From: Ruegeria sp. HKCCSA071
Lineage (GTDB): Bacteria; Pseudomonadota; Alphaproteobacteria; Rhodobacterales; Rhodobacteraceae
Length of the DNA stretch: 64,000 nucleotides
Direction of reading: 5' to 3'
NCBI RefSeq assembly: GCF_017872555.1
Contig: NZ_JAEDOX010000001.1
Coordinates: 310,001-374,000 of the forward strand
The notes beneath the pieces are model-generated. The model saw nothing but the letters and a program-made list of their open reading frames with translations, made no database searches and was not told the DNA's origin. This document shows, piece after piece, positions 1 to 9,844 of this stretch; the stretch's first letter is position 1; every line of letters begins with the position of its first letter. Both the position numbers and the translations under genes were made by a program.

Positions 1-935
1 ACCAACCACTTAGCGGGAATGATCTGGCCCGGTTTTCCGGGCCGAACACATTCATGCGCCTGCCGCAGGCCTCTTCGCTTGAGGGGTTGGATGTGGCAGT
101 GTTGGGGGTGCCGATGGATATCGGCACGTCGTGGCGGTCGGGCACGCGCTTTGGCCCCAAGCAGATCCGCGGCGAAAGCGCGATGATCCGGCCCTATAAC
201 ATGGCCACCAGAGCGGCCCCGTTCGACAGTTTGCAGATAGCCGATATTGGGGATTTGGCGATCAACACCTTCTCGCTGGCGGACAGCCTCAGGATCATCA
301 AGGAAAGCTATGACGCCATTTTGGCGAAAGGCGTGGTCCCGGTGGCGATGGGGGGCGATCATTCGATCACCCTGCCGATCCTGCGAGCCATCAAGGCCAA
401 ACACGGGCCCGTGGCGTTGGTGCATGTGGACGCCCACGCCGATGTGAATGACGAGATGTTCGGTGAACGCGAAACCCACGGCACCGTTTTCCGTCGTGCA
501 TATGAAGAGGGGCTGATTGTTCCCGACAAGACGTTTCAGATCGGCATTCGCGGCTCGGGCTATGCAGCCTCGGATTTTACCGAAGCCAAGGACTGGGGTT
601 TTCGCCAGTTCCCGGCCTGGGAGCTGTGGCAGCAGAACCTGACCCAGATCGGATCGCAGGTTCGCAAGATCATCGGGGACCACCCGGTTTACATCTCGTA
701 TGACATCGACAGCCTTGATCCCGCATATGCTCCGGGCACCGGCACGCCGGAAATCGCAGGGCTGACGACACCGCAAGCGTTGCAGCTGATCCATGCCCTG
801 CATGGGGTAAACGTGGTGGGATGCGATCTGGTCGAAGTCTCACCCCCTTATGATCCATCGGGCAACACAGCACTGACAGCAGCCAACCTGATCTATGAGA
901 TGCTGTGTATCCTTCCGGGTGTGACGTCGCGGTAA
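1..935 (+). CDS. speB: Agmatinase/guanidinobutyrase family ureohydrolase (5' end outside window)
   Basis: Ureohydrolase family enzyme that hydrolyses a guanidino compound (agmatine or 4-guanidinobutyrate) to urea and an amine. The Mn-binding signatures are all present: GGDH, DAHAD and SYDIDSLDP, followed by the C-terminal block DLVEVSPPYD. The frame is open from base 3, upstream of the first ATG at 54. The upstream residues QPLSGNDLARFSGPNTF look like the normal N-terminal segment of the family, so the gene probably starts outside the window; about 310 residues are visible against a usual 315-325. The exact substrate cannot be decided from sequence alone. Confidence 0.88.
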   Translation, partial: QPLSGNDLARFSGPNTFMRLPQASSLEGLDVAVLGVPMDIGTSWRSGTRFGPKQIRGESAMIRPYNMATRAAPFDSLQIADIGDLAINTFSLADSLRIIKESYDAILAKGVVPVAMGGDHSITLPILRAIKAKHGPVALVHVDAHADVNDEMFGERETHGTVFRRAYEEGLIVPDKTFQIGIRGSGYAASDFTEAKDWGFRQFPAWELWQQNLTQIGSQVRKIIGDHPVYISYDIDSLDPAYAPGTGTPEIAGLTTPQALQLIHALHGVNVVGCDLVEVSPPYDPSGNTALTAANLIYEMLCILPGVTSR

Positions 936-1000
936 GACGCGGTGGAATGTCTTGCCGCCGGTTTTGTTCCGCTTAGGGTTCACAAAAGGGATGGAGCGGG

Positions 1001-1402
1001 ATGAAAAAGATGGCTTTGTGGGCAGTGATTGCGCTTGTGGTTGGGGCAGGCGCCTATGTCCGGCTGGCACCGTCAGACCCTGCGCGGTGGCACGTCGCTT
1101 TCGTTTCGACCGAAAGCCAGAACTTGCCCGGTGGTGTGTTGCGCGTTGTTGAAACCGGCCCCGACGGGTTGCAGCGTCTTGACGAGATTGCCCAAACCAC
1201 ACCGCGCACTAAGGTATTGGCCGGCTCGGTCAGCGAGGGCATGATAACCTATATCACCCGCACGAAATGGATCGGCTTTCCCGACTACACCACGGCTCAG
1301 CAGGACGGAGACACCCTGCGCATTCATGGCCGCCTGCGGTTTGGTCGCAAGGATTTCGGGGTGAACAGGGCGCGGGTCGATGGGTGGTTGGCGCAGTTCT
1401 AG
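1001..1402 (+). CDS. DUF1499 family protein
   Basis: A 133-residue protein with one N-terminal hydrophobic segment (about residues 3-18), probably a membrane anchor or uncleaved signal. The rest matches the DUF1499 pattern: a cysteine-free beta-rich domain with ITYITRTKWIGFPDYTT followed by a strand ending in LRFGRKDFGVNRARV. The ATG at 1001 is preceded by a GGAG ribosome-binding site. It lies 65 bp after the ureohydrolase and may be co-transcribed. The biochemical role of the family is unknown. Confidence 0.72.
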   Translation: MKKMALWAVIALVVGAGAYVRLAPSDPARWHVAFVSTESQNLPGGVLRVVETGPDGLQRLDEIAQTTPRTKVLAGSVSEGMITYITRTKWIGFPDYTTAQQDGDTLRIHGRLRFGRKDFGVNRARVDGWLAQF

Positions 1403-1417
1403 TCGTTGCGCAAACGG

Positions 1418-1699
1418 TCAGGACGCATCGTCTATATCAATGGGGTCGAAAGGCTCACTCTGTAATTTGGACGACAAACACCCCTCCTGAACCTCGCGCC
1501 ACATGGGAACGTTCAGGGACATCTGGCATTGCGCGGTGAACATGCGTCCGTCGACCTGAAGGCAGATCATTTCACCCAGTTCGATGCGTGACCCGGATGT
1601 GTCGGTGCAATAGCAATCCCGCGTCTTGCCGTCAGGGCCGATGTAATCGGCGAATGCAGGCGTGGTCGTCACCAGCAGAGTAAGAAAAACCCGTTTCAT
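1418..1699 (-). CDS. Small secreted cysteine-containing protein of unknown function
   Basis: A 93-residue protein with a short signal peptide (MKRVFLTLLVTTTPAFA, cleavage probably after residue 17). The mature part starts DYIGPDGKTRDCYCTD and has five cysteines (in CYC, MICL, QCQM and GCLS), which suggests disulfides in the periplasm. It is convergent with the DUF1499 gene and divergent from prfA. I do not recognise the family. The signal peptide and cysteine spacing argue that it is a real gene; the ribosome-binding site is weak. Confidence 0.6.
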   Translation of the reverse strand: MKRVFLTLLVTTTPAFADYIGPDGKTRDCYCTDTSGSRIELGEMICLQVDGRMFTAQCQMSLNVPMWREVQEGCLSSKLQSEPFDPIDIDDAS

Positions 1700-1761
1700 G
1701 GCTGCCAGCTTAGCATGACGTTGCCCTTGACCAAAGCCCCCGGATGAGAGACACCGCCGGG

Positions 1762-2817
1762 ATGATCCCCGAAGAACGTCTTGAACAGATCACCCAGCGT
1801 TTTCAGTACCTCGAAGCTGCCATGGCCGATGGCGCGTCGGGTGGTGATATTGCGGCGCTGGCCAAAGAATATTCCGACCTCAAGCCTGTCGTCGATCAGA
1901 TCATGGCCTGGCGACAGCTGGTGGGAGATCTGGCCGAGGCGCAGGCGATGCTGACTGACCCGGACATGAAAGAGCTTGCCGAGGAGGAAATCCCCGAGTT
2001 GCAGGCTCGCATCCCCAAGGCGGAAAACGCGCTCCAACTGGCATTGTTGCCAAAGGATGCGGCAGATGCCCGTCCAGCGATGCTGGAAATTCGCCCTGGC
2101 ACCGGCGGGGACGAGGCCGCTTTGTTCGCGAGTGATCTATTGCGCATGTATCAGCGATACGCCGAGGCGCGTGGCTGGAAATTCGAGATTATCGAAGAGC
2201 AGGCCTCGGATCTGGGCGGCATCAAGGAAGTGGTCGCCCATATCAAAGGCGACAATGTCTTTGCGCGCTTGAAATATGAATCCGGCGTCCATCGGGTGCA
2301 GCGCGTGCCCGAAACCGAAAGCGGGGGGCGCATTCACACCTCGGCGGCGACAGTGGCGGTTCTGCCCGAGGCCGAGGATGTAGACATCCAGATCGACGCC
2401 ACTGATATCCGAATCGATACGATGCGGAGCTCGGGTGCCGGGGGACAGCACGTGAACACGACAGACTCGGCTGTGCGGATCACGCATCTTCCGACGGGAT
2501 TGGTGGTGACGAGTTCCGAAAAATCTCAGCACCGCAACCGCGAAATCGCCATGCAGGTTCTGAAGACGCGCTTGTACGATCTGGAACGGCAGCGGATTGA
2601 CAGTGAACGCTCGGCAGATCGTGCCAGTCAGGTGGGCTCGGGGGATCGCTCGGAACGCATTCGTACTTACAATTTCCCGCAGGGGCGCATGACCGACCAC
2701 CGGATCAACCTGACGCTCTATAAGCTGGATCAGGTGATGCAGGGCGATCTGGACGAAGTGATTGATGCGCTGACGGCGGATGATCAGGCCCGGCTGCTGG
2801 CCGAGATGGCACTATGA
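1762..2817 (+). CDS. prfA: Peptide chain release factor 1
   Basis: Class I release factor that reads UAA and UAG and triggers peptide release on the ribosome. The anticodon-like PxT motif is seen as PET (in RVPETESGG), which marks RF1 rather than RF2. The catalytic GGQ loop is in [21 protein letters not shown] chose the ATG at 1762 ([11 protein letters not shown]) over the one at 1744 because it matches the usual alphaproteobacterial N-terminus, giving 351 residues, a normal length. The next gene prmC overlaps by 4 bp and encodes the methylase that modifies this GGQ glutamine, so the two form a functional operon. Confidence 0.95.
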   Translation: MIPEERLEQITQRFQYLEAAMADGASGGDIAALAKEYSDLKPVVDQIMAWRQLVGDLAEAQAMLTDPDMKELAEEEIPELQARIPKAENALQLALLPKDAADARPAMLEIRPGTGGDEAALFASDLLRMYQRYAEARGWKFEIIEEQASDLGGIKEVVAHIKGDNVFARLKYESGVHRVQRVPETESGGRIHTSAATVAVLPEAEDVDIQIDATDIRIDTMRSSGAGGQHVNTTDSAVRITHLPTGLVVTSSEKSQHRNREIAMQVLKTRLYDLERQRIDSERSADRASQVGSGDRSERIRTYNFPQGRMTDHRINLTLYKLDQVMQGDLDEVIDALTADDQARLLAEMAL

Positions 2818-3659
2818 CGGGTCTGCAAACAGCGGCACAGGCGATGGTGGCGGCGACAGCGCGCCTGCGTGCGGCCGGTGTTGACGATCCGGCGCGCGAC
2901 GCGCGTTTGTTGCTGGCCCACGCTGCACGGATTGAAGCCAGCCGCGTGACGCTGATTGCCCCGGAAGAATTACAGCCCGAAATTGCCGAGCGTTATGATC
3001 AGCTGATCTCCTTGCGTGCCATTCGGGTTCCGGTGTCGCATCTGTTGGGTGAGCGGGAGTTTTACGGCCGCAGGTTCCGCGTCAGCCGGGATGTCCTTGA
3101 TCCGCGCCCGGAAACTGAAGCCTTGATCGAAGCGGCGTTGAGCGAACCATTTGATCATGTCCTCGACCTGGGGGTGGGCTCGGGATGTATCCTGATAACC
3201 CTTCTGGCCGAACGCAGCAGTGCCACGGGCTTGGGTGTTGATCTGAGCGAAGCCGCCTGCCTGCAAGCCAGTGCCAATGCGGTTCAGCATCAGGTAGAGG
3301 CGCGGGTTGAGATCCTTCGATCAAACTGGCTTGAAAACATTGAGGGGCAGTTCGACCTTATTGTTTCCAACCCGCCGTATATCTCAGTGTCTGAGATGGA
3401 AGAGCTTTCGCCCGAAGTGCGTGAGCACGAGCCGCGTATGGCCCTGACGGATGAAGGGGACGGGTTGGGCGCGTATCGTCGGATCGCGGCGGCGACCCCG
3501 GATTTTCTGTTTCCGGGCGGGCGAATTCTTGTCGAAATTGGTCCGACGCAAGCGGCAAAAGTATCAGCCCTGTTCGACGCCGCCGGATTGGTGGACGTTC
3601 GGGTGATCCATGATCTGGACGGTCGCGACCGCGTTGTCGGCGCGAGAATGCCGGGTTGA
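2814..3659 (+). CDS. prmC: Release factor glutamine N5-methyltransferase
   Basis: SAM-dependent methyltransferase that methylates the glutamine of the GGQ motif of release factors RF1 and RF2. An N-terminal helical domain (about residues 1-80) precedes a Rossmann methyltransferase domain with the SAM loop [10 protein letters not shown] and the substrate-binding NPPY motif in [12 protein letters not shown]. Its length of 281 residues is typical. The start overlaps the prfA stop as ATGA, so translation is probably coupled with that of its substrate. Confidence 0.94.
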   Translation: MTGLQTAAQAMVAATARLRAAGVDDPARDARLLLAHAARIEASRVTLIAPEELQPEIAERYDQLISLRAIRVPVSHLLGEREFYGRRFRVSRDVLDPRPETEALIEAALSEPFDHVLDLGVGSGCILITLLAERSSATGLGVDLSEAACLQASANAVQHQVEARVEILRSNWLENIEGQFDLIVSNPPYISVSEMEELSPEVREHEPRMALTDEGDGLGAYRRIAAATPDFLFPGGRILVEIGPTQAAKVSALFDAAGLVDVRVIHDLDGRDRVVGARMPG

Positions 3660-3660
3660 G

Positions 3661-3686
3661 CGGCGGGTTTGCGGCAAAAACCGCCG
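3661..3686 (+). terminator. Possible weak terminator hairpin after prfA-prmC
   Basis: Two bases after the prmC stop there is a hairpin with arms 3661-3670 (CGGCGGGTTT) and 3677-3686 (AAAACCGCCG), with one internal mismatch and a 6-nt loop. No clean T-run follows on the + strand, so termination is uncertain. The rest of the 239-bp gap up to 3898 shows nothing else I can name. Confidence 0.3.
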
Positions 3687-3898
3687 ACCTGAACAAAAAA
3701 GCTGGTGAAAACCCGAGATTCCTCTTGTCTGCGCCGTCAGGACATGTTTACTCAGGATTAGTCGGCGAGGTTGACGCTGTTGCAGCGCACCCCTGACGCC
3801 AAGCCCAAAAAGTCGACTTCCCGTCACGGCAAACGCCTTAGAGCAGTGCAAAACACGGGTTGAACGACATCGCATAGATAAGGCTGACGTAAAGTAAG

Positions 3899-4492
3899 AT
3901 GAGATCTTCCAAACCCCGTTCGCGGGCCAAGAATAACCGCAATCGTCCTTCTGGCGGCAACGTCGTAAACCGGGTTTTTGACAGCTCGGGTCCTGAAGGC
4001 AAGGTCCGTGGCACGCCGCAACAGATTATTGACAAATACAACCAGTTGGCACGTGACGCTCAGCTGTCGAATGACCGCGTGGCGGCAGAAAACTTCCAGC
4101 AACACGCGGAACACTACCTGCGGATGCTGAGCGAGGCGCAGCGCGAGATTGACGCACGCCGTGAAGAGCAGGAGCGCCAGAACCGCGAACGCCAGGCCGA
4201 GCGCGACCGTGAACGTGCCGAACGTCAGGAACGCGAAGCGACCCGTCAGTCTGATCCGGCCGAGGCACCGCAGCCTGATGTGATGGACCTTACCCATCAG
4301 GCTTCAGAGCCCGATAGCGGTCTGGTAGAGACCCCGGAGAACAAAGAAACCCCGGCGGCTGAAACACCGGAAGAGGCTCCGCGCAAGGAAAAACCCGCGC
4401 GCAAGCCACGCGCCCGGAAGCCCAAACCTGCACCGGAGGCAAAAGAGGATGCTTCTGCCGACACAGGGGACGCACCGGAGGCGGCTGAATAA
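3899..4492 (+). CDS. DUF4167 domain protein
   Basis: A 197-residue cytoplasmic protein. The N-terminal 75 residues are the conserved DUF4167 domain, with a basic start (MRSSKPRSRAKNNRNR), then VNRVFDSSGPEGKVRGTPQQ, IIDKYNQLARDAQ and AAENFQQHAEHY. The remainder is low-complexity: an Arg/Glu-rich helical stretch (about 80-120), then an acidic and Lys/Pro/Ala-rich tail. This architecture is common in alphaproteobacteria, where the gene often lies near prmC. Its function is unknown; the basic head could bind nucleic acid (inference). A strong terminator follows. Confidence 0.85.
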   Translation: MRSSKPRSRAKNNRNRPSGGNVVNRVFDSSGPEGKVRGTPQQIIDKYNQLARDAQLSNDRVAAENFQQHAEHYLRMLSEAQREIDARREEQERQNRERQAERDRERAERQEREATRQSDPAEAPQPDVMDLTHQASEPDSGLVETPENKETPAAETPEEAPRKEKPARKPRARKPKPAPEAKEDASADTGDAPEAAE

Positions 4493-4511
4493 AGCCGATG
4501 TCCAATGAACC

Positions 4512-4541
4512 AAGCCCCGAGGTCAAACTCGGGGCTTTTTT
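4512..4541 (+). terminator. Rho-independent terminator after the DUF4167 gene
   Basis: Perfect 10-bp stem AAGCCCCGAG (4512-4521) / CTCGGGGCTT (4528-4537) with a 6-nt loop and a T-run to 4541. It sits 20 bp after the stop codon and just before the convergent rsmA end, and could stop transcription from both sides. Confidence 0.9.
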
Positions 4542-4547
4542 GTTTGA

Positions 4548-5390
4548 TCAGGTTTTCTTGATTTCTCGCGCCAAAGCGCAGAACGCTTCCAGCGGGATTT
4601 GTTCGGCGCGGTCAGTGGGCTTGATACCAGCGGCCAGAAGGCGATCTTCGATATCCGGGGCAAGACCTTTGAGTGAGGCGCGCAGCATCTTGCGGCGTTG
4701 GTTGAATGCGGCAGCCACGACACGTGACAAGGTGGCGGCGTCGGCAGGATAGCGCGGTTCGGGCAGGGCGGTCAGGTGGACCACAGCGCTTGAAACCTTG
4801 GGCGGCGGGGTGAAGGCCCCGGGGGGGAGCGACATGGCGATACGTGCCTCGGCCCGCCATTGGGCAAGGATGGCAAGGCGTCCATAAGCTTTGCTGCCGG
4901 GTTGGGCAACGATACGCTCGGCTACTTCGCGTTGGAACATCAGCGTCAGGCTCTGCCAGAATGGGGGCCATTCGGGCGGTGTCAGCCAACGCACCAGCAG
5001 CTCGGTGCCGACATTGTAGGGCAGGTTGGCCGCGACGCGGATTGGTGGTGTCAGATATTCAAGCGGGTTGATCTCCAGGGCGTCGCCGTTGATTACCTCA
5101 AGCCGACCCGGATACGCGGCGGCGATGTCGTTTAGGGCGGCAATGCACCGGGTATCTTTTTCGACGGCCACCACCTTGCGCGCGCCTTCGGACAGCAGGC
5201 CCCGCGTCAACCCACCGGGACCGGGGCCGATTTCAAGCACATCGCATTCTGACAAATCTCCGGCCTGTCGAGCGATCTTGGCGGTCAGGTTCAGATCCAG
5301 CAGGAAGTTTTGCCCCAGCGATTTGCGCGCTGAAAGCTGGTGGGTTGCGATGACCTCACGCAGCGGGGGAAGCGTGTCTATAGCGCTCAT
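4548..5390 (-). CDS. rsmA: 16S rRNA (adenine(1518)-N6/adenine(1519)-N6)-dimethyltransferase
   Basis: KsgA-type enzyme that dimethylates two adjacent adenines in the 3' hairpin of 16S rRNA during small-subunit maturation. The SAM loop [15 protein letters not shown] and the catalytic motif [11 protein letters not shown] are intact, and the N-terminal [10 protein letters not shown] is characteristic. Its 280 residues are normal. It is the last gene of the leftward lptG-lptD-surA-pdxA-rsmA block, separated from pdxA by 85 bp that contains a dispersed repeat. Confidence 0.95.
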   Translation of the reverse strand: MSAIDTLPPLREVIATHQLSARKSLGQNFLLDLNLTAKIARQAGDLSECDVLEIGPGPGGLTRGLLSEGARKVVAVEKDTRCIAALNDIAAAYPGRLEVINGDALEINPLEYLTPPIRVAANLPYNVGTELLVRWLTPPEWPPFWQSLTLMFQREVAERIVAQPGSKAYGRLAILAQWRAEARIAMSLPPGAFTPPPKVSSAVVHLTALPEPRYPADAATLSRVVAAAFNQRRKMLRASLKGLAPDIEDRLLAAGIKPTDRAEQIPLEAFCALAREIKKT

Positions 5391-5446
5391 GATCGGATTA
5401 CCTTGGCGCCTGTGAAAGGGGCTGTGCCCGAGATTTTTGTGCCTCC

Positions 5447-5473
5447 GGCGGGGATATTTTCAGCCAGGTGAAG
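5447..5473 (+). repeat. Roseobacter-type intergenic repeat, copy A
   Basis: Core element GGGGATATTTT-cag-CCAGGTGAAG lying between pdxA and rsmA. It closely matches copy E (38058-38085) and shares the ATATTT...AGRTGAA pattern with copies B, C and D in this window. A small GGGC-TGT-GCCC hairpin lies just upstream (about 5418-5428). It ends a few bases from the pdxA stop codon. Confidence 0.7.
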
Positions 5474-5475
5474 GA

Positions 5476-6441
5476 TCAAGAGTTTATTACCATCCGTTGG
5501 GCAAGTTTCAGGGCTTCGATCAGGCTGGTGGGGTTGGCGATGCCTTTCCCCGCGATGTCCAGTGCTGTTCCATGGTCGGGTGAGGTGCGGATGAACGGCA
5601 GGCCAAGGGTGACATTCACGCCCCGGTCGAAATCCAGCGTCTTGATCGGGATCAGGGCCTGATCGTGATACATGGCGATGGCGGCGTCATAGCGGGCGCG
5701 GGCGGCGGCGTGAAACAGCGTGTCCGCAGGGTGGGGGCCAGTAACGGTTGCGCCCTTGGGGTTCAGATCAGCCAGCATCGGAGCAATCCAGTCGAGCTCC
5801 TCTGTGCCCATTTTACCACCTTCGCCTGCATGTGGGTTCAGGCCTGCAACTGCTATGCGGGGATGCGCGATACTGAACTGATCACGCAAACCGTGCATAG
5901 TGATTTCAATCGTTTCGCGCAGAAGGTCAGGGGTAAGTGCAGCGGGAACCTGTGACAACGGAATGTGAATTGTCGCGGGAACGACGCGCAATTGCTCGCT
6001 AGCCAGCATCATGACAACCCGGCGGGTTCCGGAAAGGGCCGCCAGAAACTCGGTATGACCGGGAAAGGTGAAGCCTGCGCCGTCAATCAGGGCTTTCTTG
6101 TTGATCGGCGCGGTACAAAGCGCTGCGGCCTCGCCGGTCTGTACCAGTTCGGTGCCGGTTTCGATGGCGTCAACCACCGACGGCGCGTTGGCCGGGTTTG
6201 GCTGTCCGAATACGTTCGGGGCGGGGAAGTCCATCTGAAGAACGGGCAGGGCCCGATCACAAGTTTCTGCAACCTGACCGGGATGGTCGATTATTGCAAC
6301 TGGAGTACCGGCGGGCAGGTGGCTGGCGTCTCCGATATAGAAGAACGGGCAGGCATCGCGCAGGTCAGCCCAGGCTTTGGCCGCGATTTCCGGACCGATA
6401 CCAGCCGGTTCACCGCAGCTGAGCGCGATGGGCCGTATCAT
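5476..6441 (-). CDS. pdxA: 4-hydroxythreonine-4-phosphate dehydrogenase
   Basis: NAD-dependent, metal-dependent enzyme of the DXP-dependent pyridoxal phosphate pathway. It oxidises 4-hydroxythreonine 4-phosphate to the product condensed by PdxJ. Metal-ligand and active-site blocks are visible: GHTEFLA, GLNPHAGEGG and MYHDQALIPIK. Length is 321 residues, as usual. The start overlaps the surA stop by 4 bp, so the two are translationally linked; linkage of pdxA with surA and rsmA is widespread in proteobacteria. Confidence 0.95.
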   Translation of the reverse strand: MIRPIALSCGEPAGIGPEIAAKAWADLRDACPFFYIGDASHLPAGTPVAIIDHPGQVAETCDRALPVLQMDFPAPNVFGQPNPANAPSVVDAIETGTELVQTGEAAALCTAPINKKALIDGAGFTFPGHTEFLAALSGTRRVVMMLASEQLRVVPATIHIPLSQVPAALTPDLLRETIEITMHGLRDQFSIAHPRIAVAGLNPHAGEGGKMGTEELDWIAPMLADLNPKGATVTGPHPADTLFHAAARARYDAAIAMYHDQALIPIKTLDFDRGVNVTLGLPFIRTSPDHGTALDIAGKGIANPTSLIEALKLAQRMVINS

Positions 6442-7691
6442 TCCTGAGTAATGACAGCGTCAGCCCGCAGCTGCTCCACCAGACTGGCCGCAAACGCCTG
6501 AAGACGTTGCTGCGCCAGCGCGTTGGCGACATCGCCCCGAGAGGTGTCTTCACCAAGATCGCGCGTGCGGTTGCATAGCATCAGGAACAAAAGCGTTTGA
6601 CCATTGTTGCGGGTCAGAGTCGCCGATGCTTCGTTCCGATCCAGCTTGGCCAGTTCCACGGCAATATCACCGGGCACCTCGGAAGGCGCGGCTTCGACCC
6701 GGTCCAGAACTTCGGCCGGCTGATCCTTGGCAATGCCATAGAGATCATCACAAGTGTCGATTTCTTCTTTCAGCTTCGCGGCACGTGAAAGGGTTTCGGC
6801 GCTGCGTCCGCCTGGCAGGTAATAGGCGGCATAATCCAGCTTTGAAATGCGCGGAGCGCCGGTTGCGACTTCGCGCAAGCCACGCATCTGAAACAGAGCA
6901 ACCGCGTTCGGCAGGGTGATCGGGTCGGTGATCTCACCGGTCTGAAGCCCCAGTATAACAGGTTGAAGCGCCGGGGGCAGGTTCGAGATGTTCAGCCACT
7001 CCAGACGTCCGCCCTGACCCCGTGTTGCGGCTGCGGAATACTGAGCGGCGGCAGCAGAAAACGCGTCCTGCCCTTCAAGGCGCGAGATTTCTTCGGCCAA
7101 CAGCTCGGTCTGGGCAACCGTTTGCGGGTTTACCGGGATAATGATTTCGGACAGCAGGACCTGCAATCCGCCTCCGCCCGTCTGGCCCAGTGCGCGATCG
7201 ATCTCATCCTCGGTCGGGCGGGCCTGCGACAGATAGCGCGAGCTGATATAGTCGCGCCATGCCAGTTGATCCGCGACATAATCCCGGACCGTTTCAGGGT
7301 CGACGCCAGCGTCGCCGAGAAGTTTCAGGAATTGTTCGGATGACAGTTGTCCGCGCGCGGCGAATTCGTCGATGCCCAGCTGAACGGCCTCGGGCGTCGC
7401 TTGCACGCCGGCGTCGCGCATGACCTGCTTGCGCAGTTTTTCATCAATCAGGGCATCCCTGACGTCAGCTTCGTTGTCACCGGGCAAACCCAGAACATTC
7501 AGAAATTGCAGGCGCTGTTCAAGCTCGTACCAGGTGACAATGTCCTGATTGACGCGGATCGCGGGTGAGAACAGGCTTTGCGCGCCACTCTGATGAGGCG
7601 CGATTGCAAAAACTGCGGCAACCAGTGCCGGTGTGACCGGTTTAAGCCAACCGGAACGGAGAAACCTGGAGAAACCTGATATCAACTGCAT
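6438..7691 (-). CDS. surA: SurA-type periplasmic peptidyl-prolyl cis-trans isomerase
   Basis: Periplasmic chaperone and prolyl isomerase for outer-membrane beta-barrels. It has a signal peptide (about residues 1-38), a SurA N-terminal domain starting IRVNQDIVTWYELEQRLQFL, and one parvulin domain (about 175-275, with LLSEIIIPVNP and GRLEWLNISNLPPALQPVI). It is 417 residues. Its start codon lies inside the 3' end of lptD (10-bp overlap). The neighbourhood fits, because LptD is a known SurA client in enterobacteria. Confidence 0.9.
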   Translation of the reverse strand: MQLISGFSRFLRSGWLKPVTPALVAAVFAIAPHQSGAQSLFSPAIRVNQDIVTWYELEQRLQFLNVLGLPGDNEADVRDALIDEKLRKQVMRDAGVQATPEAVQLGIDEFAARGQLSSEQFLKLLGDAGVDPETVRDYVADQLAWRDYISSRYLSQARPTEDEIDRALGQTGGGGLQVLLSEIIIPVNPQTVAQTELLAEEISRLEGQDAFSAAAAQYSAAATRGQGGRLEWLNISNLPPALQPVILGLQTGEITDPITLPNAVALFQMRGLREVATGAPRISKLDYAAYYLPGGRSAETLSRAAKLKEEIDTCDDLYGIAKDQPAEVLDRVEAAPSEVPGDIAVELAKLDRNEASATLTRNNGQTLLFLMLCNRTRDLGEDTSRGDVANALAQQRLQAFAASLVEQLRADAVITQE

Positions 7692-9844
7692 GTTCTCTTG
7701 TATGTCTTGCCACCGCCTTCAAGGGCGTACCCTGTCAGAGAAAGGGTAAAGCCGAATTCTGTCGAAGGCTCAATAGTGGATGTTGAAGTAAAGCGCCGAC
7801 TTACGGACATGTTAACCCGAACGCATTCGTTCTGATAGGTCACACCCAGACCCAGCCGGATCGGTTCCGACTCGGCCAGATCGTAGCGCGCCAGGGCATT
7901 GGTCAGCCAGTTCTGATCGACCTGGTAGCGCCCAAGAAGCAGAATTTCCGAGATTTCTTCGGTGATGTTTTCCGCTGGGTCCGGCTCTTGCCAGATATAG
8001 CTGCCGGAAAGGCCGGCATTTTCGGATACCCATGCGCCGCGCAGCTCGGCTTTGACAAAACTTAGATCCCCGTCTATCAGACCGCGCCCGGCAAGTGACC
8101 AGCCATTGGCCGTGCTGATCTGCCCGGCTACCAGCAAATCCGATGATGTGCCCTGCAAGCCCGATGTGAGCGTGAAGTTTGGATCGGCGTCGGCCCGAAA
8201 CACTTGGCCCACAGTCGCCTGGGCCTGCCAACCACCCGCGCCATACCGGGCCCAGTTCAGGCCAACAACACCTGTGGCGCTGTTCTCGCGCTGATCTTCA
8301 GCAGGAAACCGCGAGAGGGAAAGAAGGTTGCCCTGATCGAATTCCTGAAAAGTGCTTTCATCATTCGGAACATCGGTGTCCGATACATGTGTCCATCCGA
8401 ACTGCGCGATCGGTTCGAGGAACTGAACAGCCCCCGATTCTTCGCGCCGGGTCATTGGATAACGGAGAGTTAAAGCCGCGCGCGGCGTAGATCGGGTCAC
8501 ATTGTCGGGGTAGTTGCTGTCGTGGCGAATGTTGAAAGTGTCAACCGACGCCCCCAGCGTGGTATCGACCCGCAGCCCCGATGAGAAAGTCCAGCTGCGC
8601 AGCCATTCGGCATCGAAGGTGGCCCGTGCAATGTCGCGACCAACAACATCTGTATCGCTGGTGCGTTCGTGCGCGTGACCGATAAAAGCCAGCCGAACCT
8701 CGCCACCTAGCGTGCTGGGAAAATAGCGTTTTTCATAGTTGAGATCGAAGACGCGAGACGGAATCTCGTCCTGATTTTCGCTGTCCCGCAGTGTTTTGTA
8801 GTAGATCACGCCGGTTTTGAACGCGCTGTCGCGCTTAATCCGCTCCAGCGCAATTTCGCTGCGCAAACGGTCGAGGTCCGGCAAGCCATAGTCAGCCAGG
8901 TAGGCATCGTCGGATGTGGTTTCCAGATTGAAGGTCAGCCGGAAATCGTTTTTCAGATTGAACCAGCCTTTGGCAAACAGGTAGCCGCGATCCTGGTCGG
9001 GTTGCACATCATCCCGTGTATACGCGCCATCCACCTGAATACGTCCGTTTACGAAGGCCTGACGATAGCGGTATCCCAGAGTAGTCGTCTTGGCTGAGAC
9101 GTAAGGCGTAAGTGTCAGGTCCTTATGATCGCCAAGCTTGAAGAAATAGGGGACCTGAACCCCAGTGCCCAATTGCGAGGTGCTGCGGATCGAAGGAACC
9201 AGAAATCCGGTTGCCCTCTCGAGCGTTGGGTCGGGCAGGCGCAGATAAGGAAAGTAGAATACCGGATAATCCAACACCCGAAGCTGCGCGCCTTCGAAAT
9301 ATAGTTGCCGTTCCAGTTGATCATGCGTGACTTTGCGCGCCCGGATTTGCCAAAGAGGCGGCCTGCCGTCGTTGCAGACATGACAGGATGTGGCTGAAAC
9401 CTTGCTGAATTGTGTATAACGGCCTGCGGCCCGTTTCGCCTGAACCGAGGCGATCTGTACCTGCTGTTCAAACACCATGCGCGCACCAACCAGCAGTCCG
9501 TTCTGAATTCCGCTGTCCAGTTGCCCTGAATCCGCCAGCAGGGTGGTCTGACCACCCTGATCGATACGAATTGGGCCTTCCAGTGTCAGCTCGCCAGTCT
9601 CGCGGTCATATGTGATACGATGGGCGGACAATTTGGTGTCGCCCTGAAAGGCCTCGACATTGCCTTCAGCCACAAGTTTGCGCTCAGGCGTGATGAATAC
9701 CTTGTCGGCCACCAGCAAGGCAGGCTCTTGCTGCGCTTGTGCGCCCTGTGGCTGTGGTTGGCCTTGAGAGGTCTGTGCCGCAAGTCCCGTCGGAATGGAT
9801 AAAGCGAGTGCACTGGTAAGCAACACAGGAACGATATGCCGCAT
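7682..9844 (-). CDS. lptD: LPS-assembly outer-membrane protein LptD
   Basis: Outer-membrane beta-barrel that inserts lipopolysaccharide into the outer leaflet. A signal peptide (about 1-23) and a Gln-rich linker precede an OstA/LptA-like N-terminal domain (about 45-150, with LLVADKVFITPERKLVAEGN). The large C-terminal barrel ends in alternating strands. Cysteines at SATSCHVCN and near the C-terminus (NECVRV, KRTCS) are candidates for the inter-domain disulfides seen in this family. 720 residues. Its ATG overlaps the lptG stop by one base. Confidence 0.93.
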   Translation of the reverse strand: MRHIVPVLLTSALALSIPTGLAAQTSQGQPQPQGAQAQQEPALLVADKVFITPERKLVAEGNVEAFQGDTKLSAHRITYDRETGELTLEGPIRIDQGGQTTLLADSGQLDSGIQNGLLVGARMVFEQQVQIASVQAKRAAGRYTQFSKVSATSCHVCNDGRPPLWQIRARKVTHDQLERQLYFEGAQLRVLDYPVFYFPYLRLPDPTLERATGFLVPSIRSTSQLGTGVQVPYFFKLGDHKDLTLTPYVSAKTTTLGYRYRQAFVNGRIQVDGAYTRDDVQPDQDRGYLFAKGWFNLKNDFRLTFNLETTSDDAYLADYGLPDLDRLRSEIALERIKRDSAFKTGVIYYKTLRDSENQDEIPSRVFDLNYEKRYFPSTLGGEVRLAFIGHAHERTSDTDVVGRDIARATFDAEWLRSWTFSSGLRVDTTLGASVDTFNIRHDSNYPDNVTRSTPRAALTLRYPMTRREESGAVQFLEPIAQFGWTHVSDTDVPNDESTFQEFDQGNLLSLSRFPAEDQRENSATGVVGLNWARYGAGGWQAQATVGQVFRADADPNFTLTSGLQGTSSDLLVAGQISTANGWSLAGRGLIDGDLSFVKAELRGAWVSENAGLSGSYIWQEPDPAENITEEISEILLLGRYQVDQNWLTNALARYDLAESEPIRLGLGVTYQNECVRVNMSVSRRFTSTSTIEPSTEFGFTLSLTGYALEGGGKTYKRTCS